Assembly (NCBI RefSeq): GCF_003584645.1
Contig: NZ_AP017928.1
Span: forward strand, 5,717,501-5,781,500
DNA length: 64,000 bases
Origin: Methylocaldum marinum
Lineage (GTDB): Bacteria; Pseudomonadota; Gammaproteobacteria; Methylococcales; Methylococcaceae
Reading direction: 5' to 3'
Numbering within the stretch: the first letter of the stretch is position 1; each line of letters starts with the position of its first letter. Under the pieces are notes generated by a model, which made no database searches, was not told the DNA's origin, and saw only the letters and a list, made by a program, of their open reading frames with translations. The position numbers and the translations under genes are program-made. Below, piece after piece: positions 9,325 to 18,951 of the stretch.

Positions 9325-10386
9325 ATGTTTTTTTTGAACCGCAAGAGACCGCAGTTGCTTGGCATTGATATCAGCACGGCGGCCGTCAAGCTGCTGGAGC
9401 TGAGCAAAAACGGCCAGCGCTACCGGGTCGAAAGCTACGCCGTCGCGCCGTTGCCATTGGACGCCGTGATCGACAAGAACATCGCAAAGGTCGAAATCAT
9501 CGGCAGCGTAATCAAATCCGTCATCAAGCAAGCCGGGACCCGGTTGAAGCATGCCGCGGTAGCGGTGCCGAGTTCATCGGTAATCACCAAGATGATCTCG
9601 ATGCCGGCTTCCTTGAACGAAGACGACTTGGAGGCCCAGATTGAACTGGAAGCCGACCAATATATTCCATACTCGCTGGATGAAGTGAGCCTGGATTTCG
9701 AAGTGCAGGGCAGAGCCGTGAAGAATCCGGACATGGTTGACGTGCTGCTGGTCGCCTCGCGGAAAGAGAATGTGGAAGATCGCGTGGCGGCTCTGGAAAT
9801 GGCCGGGCTCAAGGCCGAGATTGTCGATGTGGAATCGTATGCTCTGGAGAATGCCTGCAACTTAATTCTGGACCAGCTGCCGGGATACAGTCCCGATCAA
9901 ACCATCGCAGTGGCCGATGTCGGATCGACCATGACCGCCCTGAACGTAATGCATGACCGCCGAATCATCTATACGCGCGAACAGGGATTCGGCGGCAAGC
10001 AGTTGACCGAAGAAATCCAGCGCCGGTACGGGCTTTCTTATGAAGAGGCCGGCTTGGCCAAAAAACACGGCGGTCTTCCGGACAATTATCTGCTCGAGGT
10101 TCTGGAGCCGTTCAAACAGGCAATGGCGCAGCAGATCGGGCGTTCACTCCAATTCTTTCTTTCCTCCAGCTCGCATCGGACTGTGGATGGGCTGGTGTTG
10201 GCAGGAGGCTGCGGCTCTATCCACGGTATAGACCGCTTCGTCGAAGGGGTTCTCGGAATCCCCACCACCGCAGCCAACCCGTTTGGACACATGTCTCTCG
10301 CGCCACGGATTAAACCACAGAGTTTGAATAATGACGCCCCGGCATTGATGACTGCATGCGGACTGGCTTTAAGGAGCTTGGACTAA
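9325..10386 (+). CDS. pilM: Type IV pilus assembly ATPase-like protein PilM
   Basis: Actin-like cytoplasmic protein that binds the PilN N-terminus and links the inner-membrane alignment complex of type IV pili. The ATG at 9325 has AGGAAG seven bases upstream and starts a 353-residue protein with the family N-terminus LLGIDISTAAVKLLEL. A GTG 30 bases further upstream is possible but has no better ribosome binding site. Nucleotide-binding segments include AVADVGSTMTALNV and LVLAGGCGSIHGI. Its stop codon shares one base with the pilN start, showing tight coupling in pilMNOPQ. Confidence 0.95.
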   Translation: MFFLNRKRPQLLGIDISTAAVKLLELSKNGQRYRVESYAVAPLPLDAVIDKNIAKVEIIGSVIKSVIKQAGTRLKHAAVAVPSSSVITKMISMPASLNEDDLEAQIELEADQYIPYSLDEVSLDFEVQGRAVKNPDMVDVLLVASRKENVEDRVAALEMAGLKAEIVDVESYALENACNLILDQLPGYSPDQTIAVADVGSTMTALNVMHDRRIIYTREQGFGGKQLTEEIQRRYGLSYEEAGLAKKHGGLPDNYLLEVLEPFKQAMAQQIGRSLQFFLSSSSHRTVDGLVLAGGCGSIHGIDRFVEGVLGIPTTAANPFGHMSLAPRIKPQSLNNDAPALMTACGLALRSLD

Positions 10387-10970
10387 TGGCCCGAATCAAC
10401 CTTCTTCCTTGGCGGACTGAACTTCGCAAACAACGGCAAAAGGAGTTTTTCTCCATTACCGCGGCCGCGATGCTATCGGCTGCAGCGGTTTTTTGCCTTG
10501 TTCACTACTGCATCGGCAGCATGATCGATTATCAAACTCAGCGTAACAAGTACCTGGAGTCCGAAATCGCGCTGCTCGACAAAAAGATTAAGGAAATCGA
10601 GGAGCTGGAAACCAAGAAAAAGCGGCTTATTGCCAAGATGGAAGTCATCCAGCGGTTGCAGGCGAGTCGGCCCGAGATCGTCCATTTGTTCGATGAGTTG
10701 GCCCGTACCATCCCGGAAGGCATTTATCTAACGGATCTGACTCAGGCGGAAAACAATTTGACCATGAACGGAATGGCCCTATCCAACGCTCGGGTTTCCG
10801 CCTACATGCGAAATCTGGAGTCATCACCTTGGATGAAGGAACCCCTCTTGAACATCATCGAGACCAAGCAGGAAACCAAAGGCAGCAAGAATGCGAGGGG
10901 CAACCGTTTTACGCTTCAGGTCAAGCAGGGGGGCGAAAAGGCGGATAACCAGGAGAAGAAATCGTCATGA
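10386..10970 (+). CDS. pilN: Type IV pilus inner-membrane protein PilN
   Basis: Bitopic membrane protein that dimerises with PilO and binds PilM through its short cytoplasmic tail. The chosen start gives 194 residues beginning MARINLLPWR, which is the PilM-binding INLLPWR motif, with AAGGAG 10 bases upstream. One membrane span (about residues 24-45) is followed by a coiled coil rich in K/E and a periplasmic ferredoxin-like domain. The stop overlaps the pilO start (ATGA). Confidence 0.95.
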   Translation: MARINLLPWRTELRKQRQKEFFSITAAAMLSAAAVFCLVHYCIGSMIDYQTQRNKYLESEIALLDKKIKEIEELETKKKRLIAKMEVIQRLQASRPEIVHLFDELARTIPEGIYLTDLTQAENNLTMNGMALSNARVSAYMRNLESSPWMKEPLLNIIETKQETKGSKNARGNRFTLQVKQGGEKADNQEKKSS

Positions 10971-11614
10971 ATCTTTCCGAGGTCAATTGGGACATAGAAA
11001 ACGCCGGCGCTTGGCCGGTGCCCGTCAAGGTAGGAATTATCACCTTGCTCTGTCTGGTTTTGGGGGGGCTATGGTACTACCTCGACACTCAGGATCAGAT
11101 CGCGCTGCTCGAAGCGGAAGAAACCAAGGAGCGGGAGCTGAAGACCAAATTCGAACAGCGGCAAAGAAAAGCCGTAAATCTTGAAGAATACAAGGAGCAA
11201 ATGGCGGAAATGGAGAAAAGTTTCGGCGATTTGCTCAGGCAGCTTCCTGATAAAACCCAGGTTCCGGAATTGCTGGTCGATGTGTCTCAAACGGGCCTCG
11301 CTGCCGGTTTGGAGTTCGAGCTTTTCAAGCCGGCTGCCGAGATAGCCAAAGAGTTCTACGCGGAGTTGCCCATAGAAATCCGAGTGGTCGGAGACTATAT
11401 GGAGTTCGGAGAATTTATCAGTGGTCTGGCGTCATTGCCGCGCATCGTGACGATACATAACGTGAAGATTGCGGCACACAAGAAATCCGACGGAGCGAAA
11501 AAAAACGTAAAGGAACCTTTGGTCATGAGTGCGCTGGTGAGGACCTATCGTTATCTGGACGAGGGATCGGCCCCAGCGGTTCAAGTCAAAAAGCCACAAC
11601 CGAAAAGAAAGTAG
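10967..11614 (+). CDS. pilO: Type IV pilus inner-membrane protein PilO
   Basis: Partner of PilN in the alignment subcomplex of the type IV pilus. The 215-residue protein has a short cytoplasmic N-terminus, one membrane span (about 24-41) and a periplasmic coiled coil. The C-terminal domain contains LPIEIRVVGDYMEFGEFIS, characteristic of PilO. The start overlaps pilN by ATGA; pilP begins 4 bases after the stop. Confidence 0.95.
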   Translation: MNLSEVNWDIENAGAWPVPVKVGIITLLCLVLGGLWYYLDTQDQIALLEAEETKERELKTKFEQRQRKAVNLEEYKEQMAEMEKSFGDLLRQLPDKTQVPELLVDVSQTGLAAGLEFELFKPAAEIAKEFYAELPIEIRVVGDYMEFGEFISGLASLPRIVTIHNVKIAAHKKSDGAKKNVKEPLVMSALVRTYRYLDEGSAPAVQVKKPQPKRK

Positions 11615-11618
11615 CACT

Positions 11619-12185
11619 ATGGGTGGGCACTTGAAACATTTGGTACTGCCGTGTCGTTCACGGCTCCTCGTTTCCTGGCTGGTCGCTCTCGGAATAAGCG
11701 GATGTGCCGGAAACGATTTGACGGATTTGGAAGCCTATGTCGCGGAGGTAAAAGCTCGCCAGAAGGGATCGGTGGAGCCTTTGCCGGAGATCAAGACGGT
11801 CGAACCCTTCGTGTTCAATCCCGAAGATTTGCGCGATCCCTTCATTATCGATGACAACGTGCAGGAGACAGTGGAGGCAAGGATTGGAAACGGTATTCGG
11901 CCCGATATCAAGCGACCTAAGGAGGAATTGGAATCCTACGAATTGGACACGCTGCGCATGGTCGGAACGGTCAATCGGCACGGCGTACTCTGGGGATTGG
12001 TCAAAGCCGGCGACGGCACGATCCACCGGGTGCGTGCCGGGAATCACATGGGGAAGAATTTCGGAAAGATCGTAAACATCAAAGAAAGCATCATCGAATT
12101 GGTAGAAATCATATCCGAGAGTCCAGGGGCATGGCGCGAACGCAAAGCGGCCCTCGACTTGGCAGAAGTGGGGGGGAAGAAATGA
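11619..12185 (+). CDS. pilP: Type IV pilus lipoprotein PilP
   Basis: Lipoprotein that bridges PilN/PilO in the inner membrane to the PilQ secretin. The N-terminus is a signal peptide ending in a lipobox-like ISGC, so the mature protein would be lipidated at that cysteine. The central FVFNPEDLRDPF and the beta-sandwich segment LRMVGTVNRHGVLWGLV are typical of PilP. Length is 188 residues. The end overlaps pilQ by ATGA at 12182. Confidence 0.93.
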   Translation: MGGHLKHLVLPCRSRLLVSWLVALGISGCAGNDLTDLEAYVAEVKARQKGSVEPLPEIKTVEPFVFNPEDLRDPFIIDDNVQETVEARIGNGIRPDIKRPKEELESYELDTLRMVGTVNRHGVLWGLVKAGDGTIHRVRAGNHMGKNFGKIVNIKESIIELVEIISESPGAWRERKAALDLAEVGGKK

Positions 12186-14416
12186 GCGTACTTAAACGTT
12201 TTGATTTCATTGCAGCCGGCTTGGAGCGATACAAAAAGATCGCTGGTCTGGTTCTGATTGGCTTATCCCTGCATATGTCCGTCTGTCGGGCGGAGGGGCT
12301 CGTCCTGGAGTCCGTGGATTTTTCGATCCTGTCGGGAGACAATTTGCAATTGCTGTTGGATTTGAGCGGACCTGCTTCGGAGCCGAGAATCTTCCATACC
12401 GAGAATCCCGCTCGGATAGCGCTAGACCTGCCCGGAGTAACCAGCGGTCTGGAACAGAAGACAGTGCCGATCAATATCGGCGGCGCGCAAAGCGTGCAAG
12501 CGGTGGAATCGGCTGGACGTACCCGAGTGGTCATCAATTTGACCAACATGATGCCGTATACCAGTAAGGTGGACGGCGATAAGATACTTATCACCCTGCA
12601 AAGCGGCAACGCGCCGATGGCTGCCGCCAACGCGGCACCGGCAAAACCGAGCTTCATTGACCGGCCGTTCGGCGGAAGCGACCGGCATATCGAAAATATC
12701 GATTTCCGCCGAGGCGAAAAGGGCGAGGGTCGGCTCATCGTGACGCTGAGCGATCCTAAATCCCTGGTCGACATTCACGAAGAAGGGCAGAAGGTCATTG
12801 TCCGATTTGCCGAAACGAGTCTGCCGCCGAGATTGGCACGCAGACTCGATGTCCTGGATTTCGCTACGCCTGTGCGCTCGATCGACGCCACACCCGAGGG
12901 ATCCCACGCGCGGATGGTAGTGGCGACTGTTTCCGGCGAATACGATTACTCCTCCTACCAAACCGACAATATTCTGACGGTGGAATTTCGCCCGTTGACC
13001 AAAGCGGAAAAGGAGGAGATCAAGAAGAAGAACTTCGCCTATTCGGGGGATAAGCTGACCCTGAATTTCCAGGACATTCCGGTGCGGTCCGTTCTCCAGA
13101 TTCTGGCGGATTTCACCAACCTGAACATTGTCGCGAGCGATACCGTCCAGGGTAATGTGACGCTTCGCCTGAACGACGTCCCGTGGGACCAGGCCCTGGA
13201 GCTGGTTCTAAAATCGAAGGGCTTGGGCAAGCGGCAGGAAGGGAACATCATTCGCGTCGCGCCTCTGGAGGAGATCAACAAACAGGAGAAGGAGGAACTC
13301 GAGGCGCAGAAGGTGGTGGAAGATTTGGAGCCGCTGCGCACTGAAATCATACAGATCAACTACACGAAAGCCGAAGACATCAAGAAGGTCCTGGTCGGCA
13401 CCACCGAGCGGATTAGCCAATCATCGAGCGATCCGGCCGGCATCGGCGGCACAACGGCTTCAACGGCGATATCGACACTCGATGTGAGCCAGTCGGTTTT
13501 ATCCGGGCGAGGCAACGTAACCGTCGATCCGAGGACCAATCAGCTGATCGTGAAAGACACCGCGCGCAACTTGGAGCGGGTCCGCGATCTGGTTCGTCAG
13601 TTGGACAAACCTATTCGGCAAGTACTTATCGAATCGCGCATCGTCATCGCGAGAAACGAGTTTTTACGGGATCTCGGTAGCCGGCTCCAGGTCAATCGGC
13701 TGGTTAACGCGAGAGGTGCGGAGGGTTTCGGCTCGGGGGGCGGAAATCGAGATCTCATTTTCTTCCCGCCGGCCTCGGGGGGCGAAAAATCTACCAAGAC
13801 CGACGTACTCGTGGACCTCGCAGCCAACGGAGCCGCAACGGCTGCATCGGGAGGCGCGAGCGCCCTTGGATTTACCCTGATCAAAGCGGGCGATTACCTG
13901 CTCGATCTCGAATTGTCGGCTGCTCAGCGGGAAGGACGTGCCGAGACCGTGTCCAATCCCCGCCTGATTACGTCGGACCAGTCCAAGGCGGTGATCAAGC
14001 AGGGTGTGGAGATTCCCTATCAAACCACGGTGGTGGCGGGCGGCGGCCAAGCGGCCAACATAACCTTCAAGCAGGCGGTGCTCGAACTGAACGTGACGCC
14101 GCATATTACGCCCGACGACCAAGTGTTGATGGAGTTGTTTATTCGGAAGGATGAACAGGGTGTCGATACGCCGCGCGGTCCCGCGATCGATAAACGCGAG
14201 ATTGAAACGACGGCCCAGGTGGCCAATGGAGAAACCGTGGTGCTGGGAGGAGTTTACGAAGGGGTAAACATCAACAACACCGATAAAGTGCCGTTTTTCG
14301 GCGATTTGCCCGGAATCGGATATATGTTCCGTAGAAATAGTGTCGAAGATACGAAAAGGGAATTGCTCGTTTTTATTACTCCGAAAATACTTAAGCAAGA
14401 TCTCTCCCTTCGCTGA
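12182..14416 (+). CDS. pilQ: Type IV pilus secretin PilQ
   Basis: Outer-membrane secretin through which the pilus fibre passes. I chose the ATG at 12182, which overlaps the pilP stop, over an ATG 51 bases upstream, because it gives a normal signal peptide (cleavage near SVCRAEG). The 744-residue protein has two AMIN-type peptidoglycan-binding domains (about 35-260) and an STN/N0 domain near FQDIPVRSVLQILADF. N1 repeats follow, and then the secretin pore with SNPRLITSDQSKAVI and the end motif VPFFGDLPGIGYMF. It is the last gene of pilMNOPQ and is followed by a terminator. Confidence 0.96.
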   Translation: MSVLKRFDFIAAGLERYKKIAGLVLIGLSLHMSVCRAEGLVLESVDFSILSGDNLQLLLDLSGPASEPRIFHTENPARIALDLPGVTSGLEQKTVPINIGGAQSVQAVESAGRTRVVINLTNMMPYTSKVDGDKILITLQSGNAPMAAANAAPAKPSFIDRPFGGSDRHIENIDFRRGEKGEGRLIVTLSDPKSLVDIHEEGQKVIVRFAETSLPPRLARRLDVLDFATPVRSIDATPEGSHARMVVATVSGEYDYSSYQTDNILTVEFRPLTKAEKEEIKKKNFAYSGDKLTLNFQDIPVRSVLQILADFTNLNIVASDTVQGNVTLRLNDVPWDQALELVLKSKGLGKRQEGNIIRVAPLEEINKQEKEELEAQKVVEDLEPLRTEIIQINYTKAEDIKKVLVGTTERISQSSSDPAGIGGTTASTAISTLDVSQSVLSGRGNVTVDPRTNQLIVKDTARNLERVRDLVRQLDKPIRQVLIESRIVIARNEFLRDLGSRLQVNRLVNARGAEGFGSGGGNRDLIFFPPASGGEKSTKTDVLVDLAANGAATAASGGASALGFTLIKAGDYLLDLELSAAQREGRAETVSNPRLITSDQSKAVIKQGVEIPYQTTVVAGGGQAANITFKQAVLELNVTPHITPDDQVLMELFIRKDEQGVDTPRGPAIDKREIETTAQVANGETVVLGGVYEGVNINNTDKVPFFGDLPGIGYMFRRNSVEDTKRELLVFITPKILKQDLSLR

Positions 14417-14436
14417 TTTCGTCTGAAAACGAAAAC

Positions 14437-14471
14437 AAAGGCGCAGCCTTGAACGGCAGCGCCTTTTTGTT
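14437..14471 (+). terminator. Rho-independent terminator after pilQ
   Basis: An 8-bp stem (AAAGGCGC at 14437-14444 with GCGCCTTT at 14459-14466), a 14-base loop and a following T-rich run form a classical intrinsic terminator 20 bases after the pilQ stop. It should separate pilMNOPQ transcription from aroK. Confidence 0.85.
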
Positions 14472-14547
14472 TTGGGCCGGCCGTGGGCTGCCTCCCGGAA
14501 TTTTCGACACACATGGTATGATGACCCGATTTCTCACTTCGTGCAGC

Positions 14548-15078
14548 ATGAGACAGACGCAGAATATCTATCTGATCGGACCCATGGGAGCTGGCAAGAC
14601 GACGATCGGCCGGCTCTTGGCCAAAGCCCTGGATGTCCGGTTTATCGATAGCGATAGGGAAATAGAGCAGCGCACGGGAGTCTGCATTCCCATGATTTTC
14701 GAGTACGAAGGTGAGGAAGGTTTTAGGCGGCGGGAAGCGGAAGTTCTGGCCGAGTTGTGCAGCGAGGACCGAGTGGTGCTGGCTACCGGTGGCGGATCAA
14801 TACTGTTGGCGAAGAATCGGGAGCTGCTGCATGAGCGGGGTTTCGTTGTTTATCTGCAGTGTTCGGTCGAGAAGCAGCTCGAAAGAACGCACAAAGATTC
14901 CAACCGGCCACTTCTCAAGACGGAGAATCCCCGGGTGAAATTACAGGAATTATTTCGGGTTCGGGAACCGCTCTATCGTTCTTTGGCCGATTTAATCGTG
15001 GACACGGGAACCCATTCCAGCCGCAGCGCCGTACGTCAGATCCTGAGAGCTTATTACCGAGCAAGCGCGAATTTATGA
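14548..15078 (+). CDS. aroK: Shikimate kinase
   Basis: Phosphorylates shikimate at the 3-hydroxyl with ATP in aromatic amino acid synthesis. The start at 14548 gives 176 residues beginning MRQTQNIYLIGPMGAGKTT, matching the usual AroK N-terminus with the P-loop lysine at 17. ATG codons at 14518 and 14521 are in frame but add an unusual leader. Other motifs are the shikimate-binding DSDREIEQRTG, the EGEEGFRRREAEVL helix and the GGGS loop (LATGGGSIL). The stop overlaps aroB by ATGA. Confidence 0.94.
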   Translation: MRQTQNIYLIGPMGAGKTTIGRLLAKALDVRFIDSDREIEQRTGVCIPMIFEYEGEEGFRRREAEVLAELCSEDRVVLATGGGSILLAKNRELLHERGFVVYLQCSVEKQLERTHKDSNRPLLKTENPRVKLQELFRVREPLYRSLADLIVDTGTHSSRSAVRQILRAYYRASANL

Positions 15079-16157
15079 AAACCCTAACCGTCAGCCTGGA
15101 CGAACGCAGCTATCCGATCTATATCGGTTCACGAATCCTGGAATCCGGAGAAATACTCGCTAGGCACCTCAGTTCCAGCCAAGTCATGGTAGTTACCAAC
15201 GAAACCGTGGCACCTCTCTATCTGGATAAAGTGAAACAATGCTTGCAAGGCAAGCAGTCTGCCGCGGTGATTTTACCGGACGGCGAGTCTTACAAAAGCA
15301 TGGAATCGGCGATGACCATTTTCGACGGCCTGCTTGCCGGAAAATTCAGCCGAGACGCATGTATCGTCGCTCTGGGGGGCGGAGTGATCGGTGATCTGAC
15401 GGGTTTCGCCGCCGCATGTTATCAACGGGGCGTACCTTTTATTCAAATTCCGACGACCTTGCTGGCACAGGTGGACTCTTCCGTGGGCGGGAAAACCGCG
15501 GTCAATCATCCGCGCGGCAAGAATATGATTGGAGCGTTTTATCAGCCGTTATGTGTTCTGGCCGATACCTCGACGCTGGACACCTTGGCCGACAGGGAAC
15601 TTAGCGCGGGCTTGGCCGAAGTCATCAAGTATGGACTGATCCGCGATTTTGCATTCTTCGTCTGGCTGGAGGCCAATATCGAGGCGCTGCTGGCTCGCGA
15701 TGCCGATAGCCTCGCCTACGCCATCGAGAGATCCTGCCTCAATAAAGCGGAGGTTGTGGCCGAAGACGAGCGGGAATCGGGAGTGCGTGCAACGCTGAAT
15801 TTAGGGCATACTTTCGGCCACGCCATAGAGACCGGCATGGGTTATGGTACGTATTTGCACGGTGAAGCGGTAGCCATCGGAATGTGTCAGGCGGCAGATC
15901 TCTCACGCCGGCTCGGCTGGCTGGATGAGGATAGCGTCGAACGTATCGTTTCGCTGCTCAGGCGGGCTAGACTGCCGGTCAAGCCGCCAGTCGATTTGGC
16001 GGTTGAGCGCTACCTGGATTTAATGGCGGTTGACAAGAAGAACGTGGCAGGCGAGCTGCGCTTGATTCTGCTGGAAAAAATCGGTCAGGCGAGCTTGCCC
16101 ATGGAGGTTGATCTCGAATTGCTTCGAGCGACATTGAGTGAGTATGGGCGCGTTTGA
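15075..16157 (+). CDS. aroB: 3-dehydroquinate synthase
   Basis: NAD- and metal-dependent enzyme that cyclises DAHP to 3-dehydroquinate, the second step of the shikimate pathway. The ATG at 15075 overlaps the aroK stop and gives a 360-residue protein of normal length. Motifs are the NAD-binding GGGVIGDLTGFAA, substrate segments IPTTLLAQVDSSVGGKT and NHPRGKNMIG, and the metal-binding LGHTFGHAIE. An open frame extends upstream into aroK but is not the real start. It overlaps the next gene by 14 bases. Confidence 0.96.
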   Translation: MKTLTVSLDERSYPIYIGSRILESGEILARHLSSSQVMVVTNETVAPLYLDKVKQCLQGKQSAAVILPDGESYKSMESAMTIFDGLLAGKFSRDACIVALGGGVIGDLTGFAAACYQRGVPFIQIPTTLLAQVDSSVGGKTAVNHPRGKNMIGAFYQPLCVLADTSTLDTLADRELSAGLAEVIKYGLIRDFAFFVWLEANIEALLARDADSLAYAIERSCLNKAEVVAEDERESGVRATLNLGHTFGHAIETGMGYGTYLHGEAVAIGMCQAADLSRRLGWLDEDSVERIVSLLRRARLPVKPPVDLAVERYLDLMAVDKKNVAGELRLILLEKIGQASLPMEVDLELLRATLSEYGRV

Positions 16158-17778
16158 GAGCCGCTCGGGATCCCTCAGTCCCGAGATTGCGCGTGCCGAC
16201 CAGCCTCTGCCGCTTATCTCAGCGGCACGCATGCAAAAGTTCGATTTGCTTTCGCACCTAGCGATCAATCTTGCCCGGCCCGTTGTCCTGTGCGGCCCGA
16301 ATAGCATCGGCAAAACCACTTTTCTTCGTCTCTTGGAGACGCGCCTGGCTCCGCTTGCCGCGGTTTGCTATATCGCGGCGGCGCCCGGCATGAGCTATGA
16401 GCGAATTTTGGACGGGATGCGGCATGTTTTGAACCGGAACGACCCGAAGACGTTACCGTCCAGCGTTGATTTGACTGATTTACTGGAAACCTGTGCTCGG
16501 GAACATCGAAATCTGGTGCTGCTACTGGATGATGCCGGGGCTCTCCTGCCCGGATTTCTCGATGCGTTGTGGCAGCTCGCAGGTCGGCATTCGGCCTTGC
16601 GTCTGGTACTGTCGATGACTTCCGAGGAGGCTCTGCAAAAGCCCTATACCGATAGGTCGGCTTTTGGCGAAGCGTTTTTGTTGGAAATTCCGGTTTTGTC
16701 GGAGGATGAGTGCGGACTTTTTGCCCATCAATTAAGGAGAGCGTCACTTGGACCAATAACGCATCTCGGTGAAAACAAGGCCTTCTTTAAGAAATTGTAT
16801 GCCGGAAGTCGAGGGATTCCGGGCAAAGTCTCCGAGATTCTCGAATCTTCTTCTCGCGAACCGGCCAAAACGGAGAGCCTCGCCAAAGTTCGTTGGCTTA
16901 CCGGGGCCGGAATCTTGGCCGGCGCCGCGGCCTATGCGTCTTTTCTGATTTTCTCGGAGCAGATACAAGCGCCGGAAGAGTCGGTTTCCGAGGGCGGTTT
17001 GACGATCTCAAATCGGGAAAGGACCGTCATTGCCTCTCGCGACCGGGAAGCGGATCTAGAGGTCGAATTCCGGGACTCCACGGCACCGCGGACTGATTCC
17101 CAATCAGCCGTTACATCTTCCTCGTTATCCGAGCGCGAGACGACGAAAAATCAGTCGACTTCGGAATCGTTGGCGGTATCGGCAGTTGGATCGGGCTCGA
17201 AAGATCCGGTAGAGGATCGCAAGCTGGCGGAGGCCAAGGTTCAAAGCGAACCGCCGGGGCCTTCGGCCCGGGAAGAATCCAGGACTGTTCCGGCGCCGCG
17301 GCCGCAGCGCGAGGCCTTGCCGAACACCTCGGTACAGACCGACTTTGTCAGGGAAGCCACGACGAAGACGGCAGAATCCGAAAATTTGACCGAGCCGCGG
17401 AATGAAACTCCGAAAACGTCCGACATCTCGATGGAAGGTCTCAAGACTGCCGAATGGCTAATGGATCAACGTCCGGATGCGTACACCTTGCAAATTGTGG
17501 CCGTATCCCGCCTTAGTTCGGTGCTTGGTCTGGCCAAACAATTTCCGCCGGGCAGCGAACTGGCGAGTTTTCGTTCTCGCAAAGGGAACAATGATCTCTA
17601 TCCGCTCTTTTTCGGGATTTATCCCACTTTGTCGGCAGCAAAAGATGCTGCGTCGGCGCTACCGGTTTCTCTTGGTCGGCCTTTGCCCAGACAGATGAAA
17701 TCCGTTCACCAGGAGATTCGGCGCATGATGCCGCGACACTTGGAGCTTCGTTCATCGAACGATTCCTTGGTCCGCTGA
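16144..17778 (+). CDS. damX: DamX-like AAA/SPOR-domain cell division protein
   Basis: Membrane protein with a cytoplasmic ATPase-like domain and a periplasmic SPOR domain, which in DamX binds denuded glycan at the septum. It has a P-loop CGPNSIGKTT (about residue 58), a Walker B-like LVLLLDDAG, one membrane span (about 255-275, GILAGAAAYASFLIF), and a long Ser/Glu/Pro-rich low-complexity periplasmic linker. The C-terminal SPOR domain begins at YTLQIVAVSRLSSV. The start overlaps aroB; GTG at 16138 is an alternative. aroK-aroB-damX is a conserved gammaproteobacterial order, which supports the name although the sequence is divergent. Confidence 0.8.
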   Translation: MGAFESRSGSLSPEIARADQPLPLISAARMQKFDLLSHLAINLARPVVLCGPNSIGKTTFLRLLETRLAPLAAVCYIAAAPGMSYERILDGMRHVLNRNDPKTLPSSVDLTDLLETCAREHRNLVLLLDDAGALLPGFLDALWQLAGRHSALRLVLSMTSEEALQKPYTDRSAFGEAFLLEIPVLSEDECGLFAHQLRRASLGPITHLGENKAFFKKLYAGSRGIPGKVSEILESSSREPAKTESLAKVRWLTGAGILAGAAAYASFLIFSEQIQAPEESVSEGGLTISNRERTVIASRDREADLEVEFRDSTAPRTDSQSAVTSSSLSERETTKNQSTSESLAVSAVGSGSKDPVEDRKLAEAKVQSEPPGPSAREESRTVPAPRPQREALPNTSVQTDFVREATTKTAESENLTEPRNETPKTSDISMEGLKTAEWLMDQRPDAYTLQIVAVSRLSSVLGLAKQFPPGSELASFRSRKGNNDLYPLFFGIYPTLSAAKDAASALPVSLGRPLPRQMKSVHQEIRRMMPRHLELRSSNDSLVR

Positions 17779-17880
17779 ATGCTGGTCGATTCCGGTCTAA
17801 GGAAATGCCTGACTTACAAATTTCGATCCATACACCCATTGCTGTTATTCCTCCTTTCTGCCATTGATTTGCGTGATGCC

Positions 17881-18948
17881 ATGAATGCACCTAGAAATGA
17901 CTGCCTTATCCGTGCGCTATTGAGACAACCCACGGAAAGAACCCCGGTTTGGATGATGCGCCAGGCGGGCCGCTATTTGCCCGAATACCGCCGCGTCCGC
18001 GAGCAGGCAGGCAGCTTCATGAAATTGTGCAGTACGCCTGAGCTGGCCTGTGAGGTCACCCTGCAGCCTCTCGCGCGTTTCCGCCTGGATGCGGCCATTT
18101 TGTTCTCCGACATTCTCACGGTTCCGGATGCCATGGGTTTGGGCCTGGAGTTCGTCGATGGCGAGGGCCCCCGTTTCAGGAATCCGGTACGCAGCGCAGC
18201 CGATGTTCACCGTTTGTCGGTACCCGACCCGGACTCGGACTTGCGCTATGTCATGGAGACCGTCCGCCTGATCCAACAGAATCTGAACGCCGGAGTGCCG
18301 CTTATCGGCTTTTCGGGTAGTCCCTGGACCTTGGCGACTTATATGGTCGAAGGCGGTGGGGGGCAGGACTTTCGCAAGATCAAGGGATTGATGTACGAGC
18401 AACCCGCCGTTCTCCACGAACTATTGGAAAAATTGGCCGACGCCGTTGCACTTTATCTGAACGCCCAGATCGCGGCGGGTGTGGACGTCGTCATGGTGTT
18501 CGACACCTGGGGCGGAATTTTGCCGGCCGCGCATTACGAAGAATTCTCCTTGGCCTATGCCAAACGCGTGCTCGACAGCCTGAATCGGCGCCAGGCGGAC
18601 AAAATCATACCGACGATCTTCTTTACCAAGGGCGGCGGACAATGGTTGGACGCCATGGCGGAAACGGGGTTCGACGCCTTGGGACTGGATTGGACCATGT
18701 CCGTCGGAGAGGCGCGCCGTCGAGCGGGACACAAAGTTGCACTACAAGGTAATTTGGACCCTATGGCTTTATATGCACCAATTGATACCATCCGCACCGA
18801 AGTGAAGCGGATTTTGGAGCAATTTGGTCACGGGGACGGACATGTGTTCAATTTGGGGCATGGAATACTACCCGATGTCGATCCGGAGCATGCCAAGGCG
18901 ATGATCGAAGCCGTGTACGAATTTAGTCCGGCATTTCATGGACGTTGA
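17881..18948 (+). CDS. hemE: Uroporphyrinogen decarboxylase
   Basis: Decarboxylates the four acetate side chains of uroporphyrinogen III to give coproporphyrinogen III in haem synthesis. The ATG at 17881 gives 355 residues starting MNAPRNDCLIRALLRQ, in line with characterised HemE. The signature PVWMMRQAGRYLPEYR and the second signature IGFSGSPWTLATYM are intact; the catalytic Asp lies in FSDILTVPDAMG. In-frame sequence further upstream to 17779 is hydrophobic and unrelated to HemE. The Nudix gene follows after 3 bases. Confidence 0.97.
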   Translation: MNAPRNDCLIRALLRQPTERTPVWMMRQAGRYLPEYRRVREQAGSFMKLCSTPELACEVTLQPLARFRLDAAILFSDILTVPDAMGLGLEFVDGEGPRFRNPVRSAADVHRLSVPDPDSDLRYVMETVRLIQQNLNAGVPLIGFSGSPWTLATYMVEGGGGQDFRKIKGLMYEQPAVLHELLEKLADAVALYLNAQIAAGVDVVMVFDTWGGILPAAHYEEFSLAYAKRVLDSLNRRQADKIIPTIFFTKGGGQWLDAMAETGFDALGLDWTMSVGEARRRAGHKVALQGNLDPMALYAPIDTIRTEVKRILEQFGHGDGHVFNLGHGILPDVDPEHAKAMIEAVYEFSPAFHGR

Positions 18949-18951
18949 ACT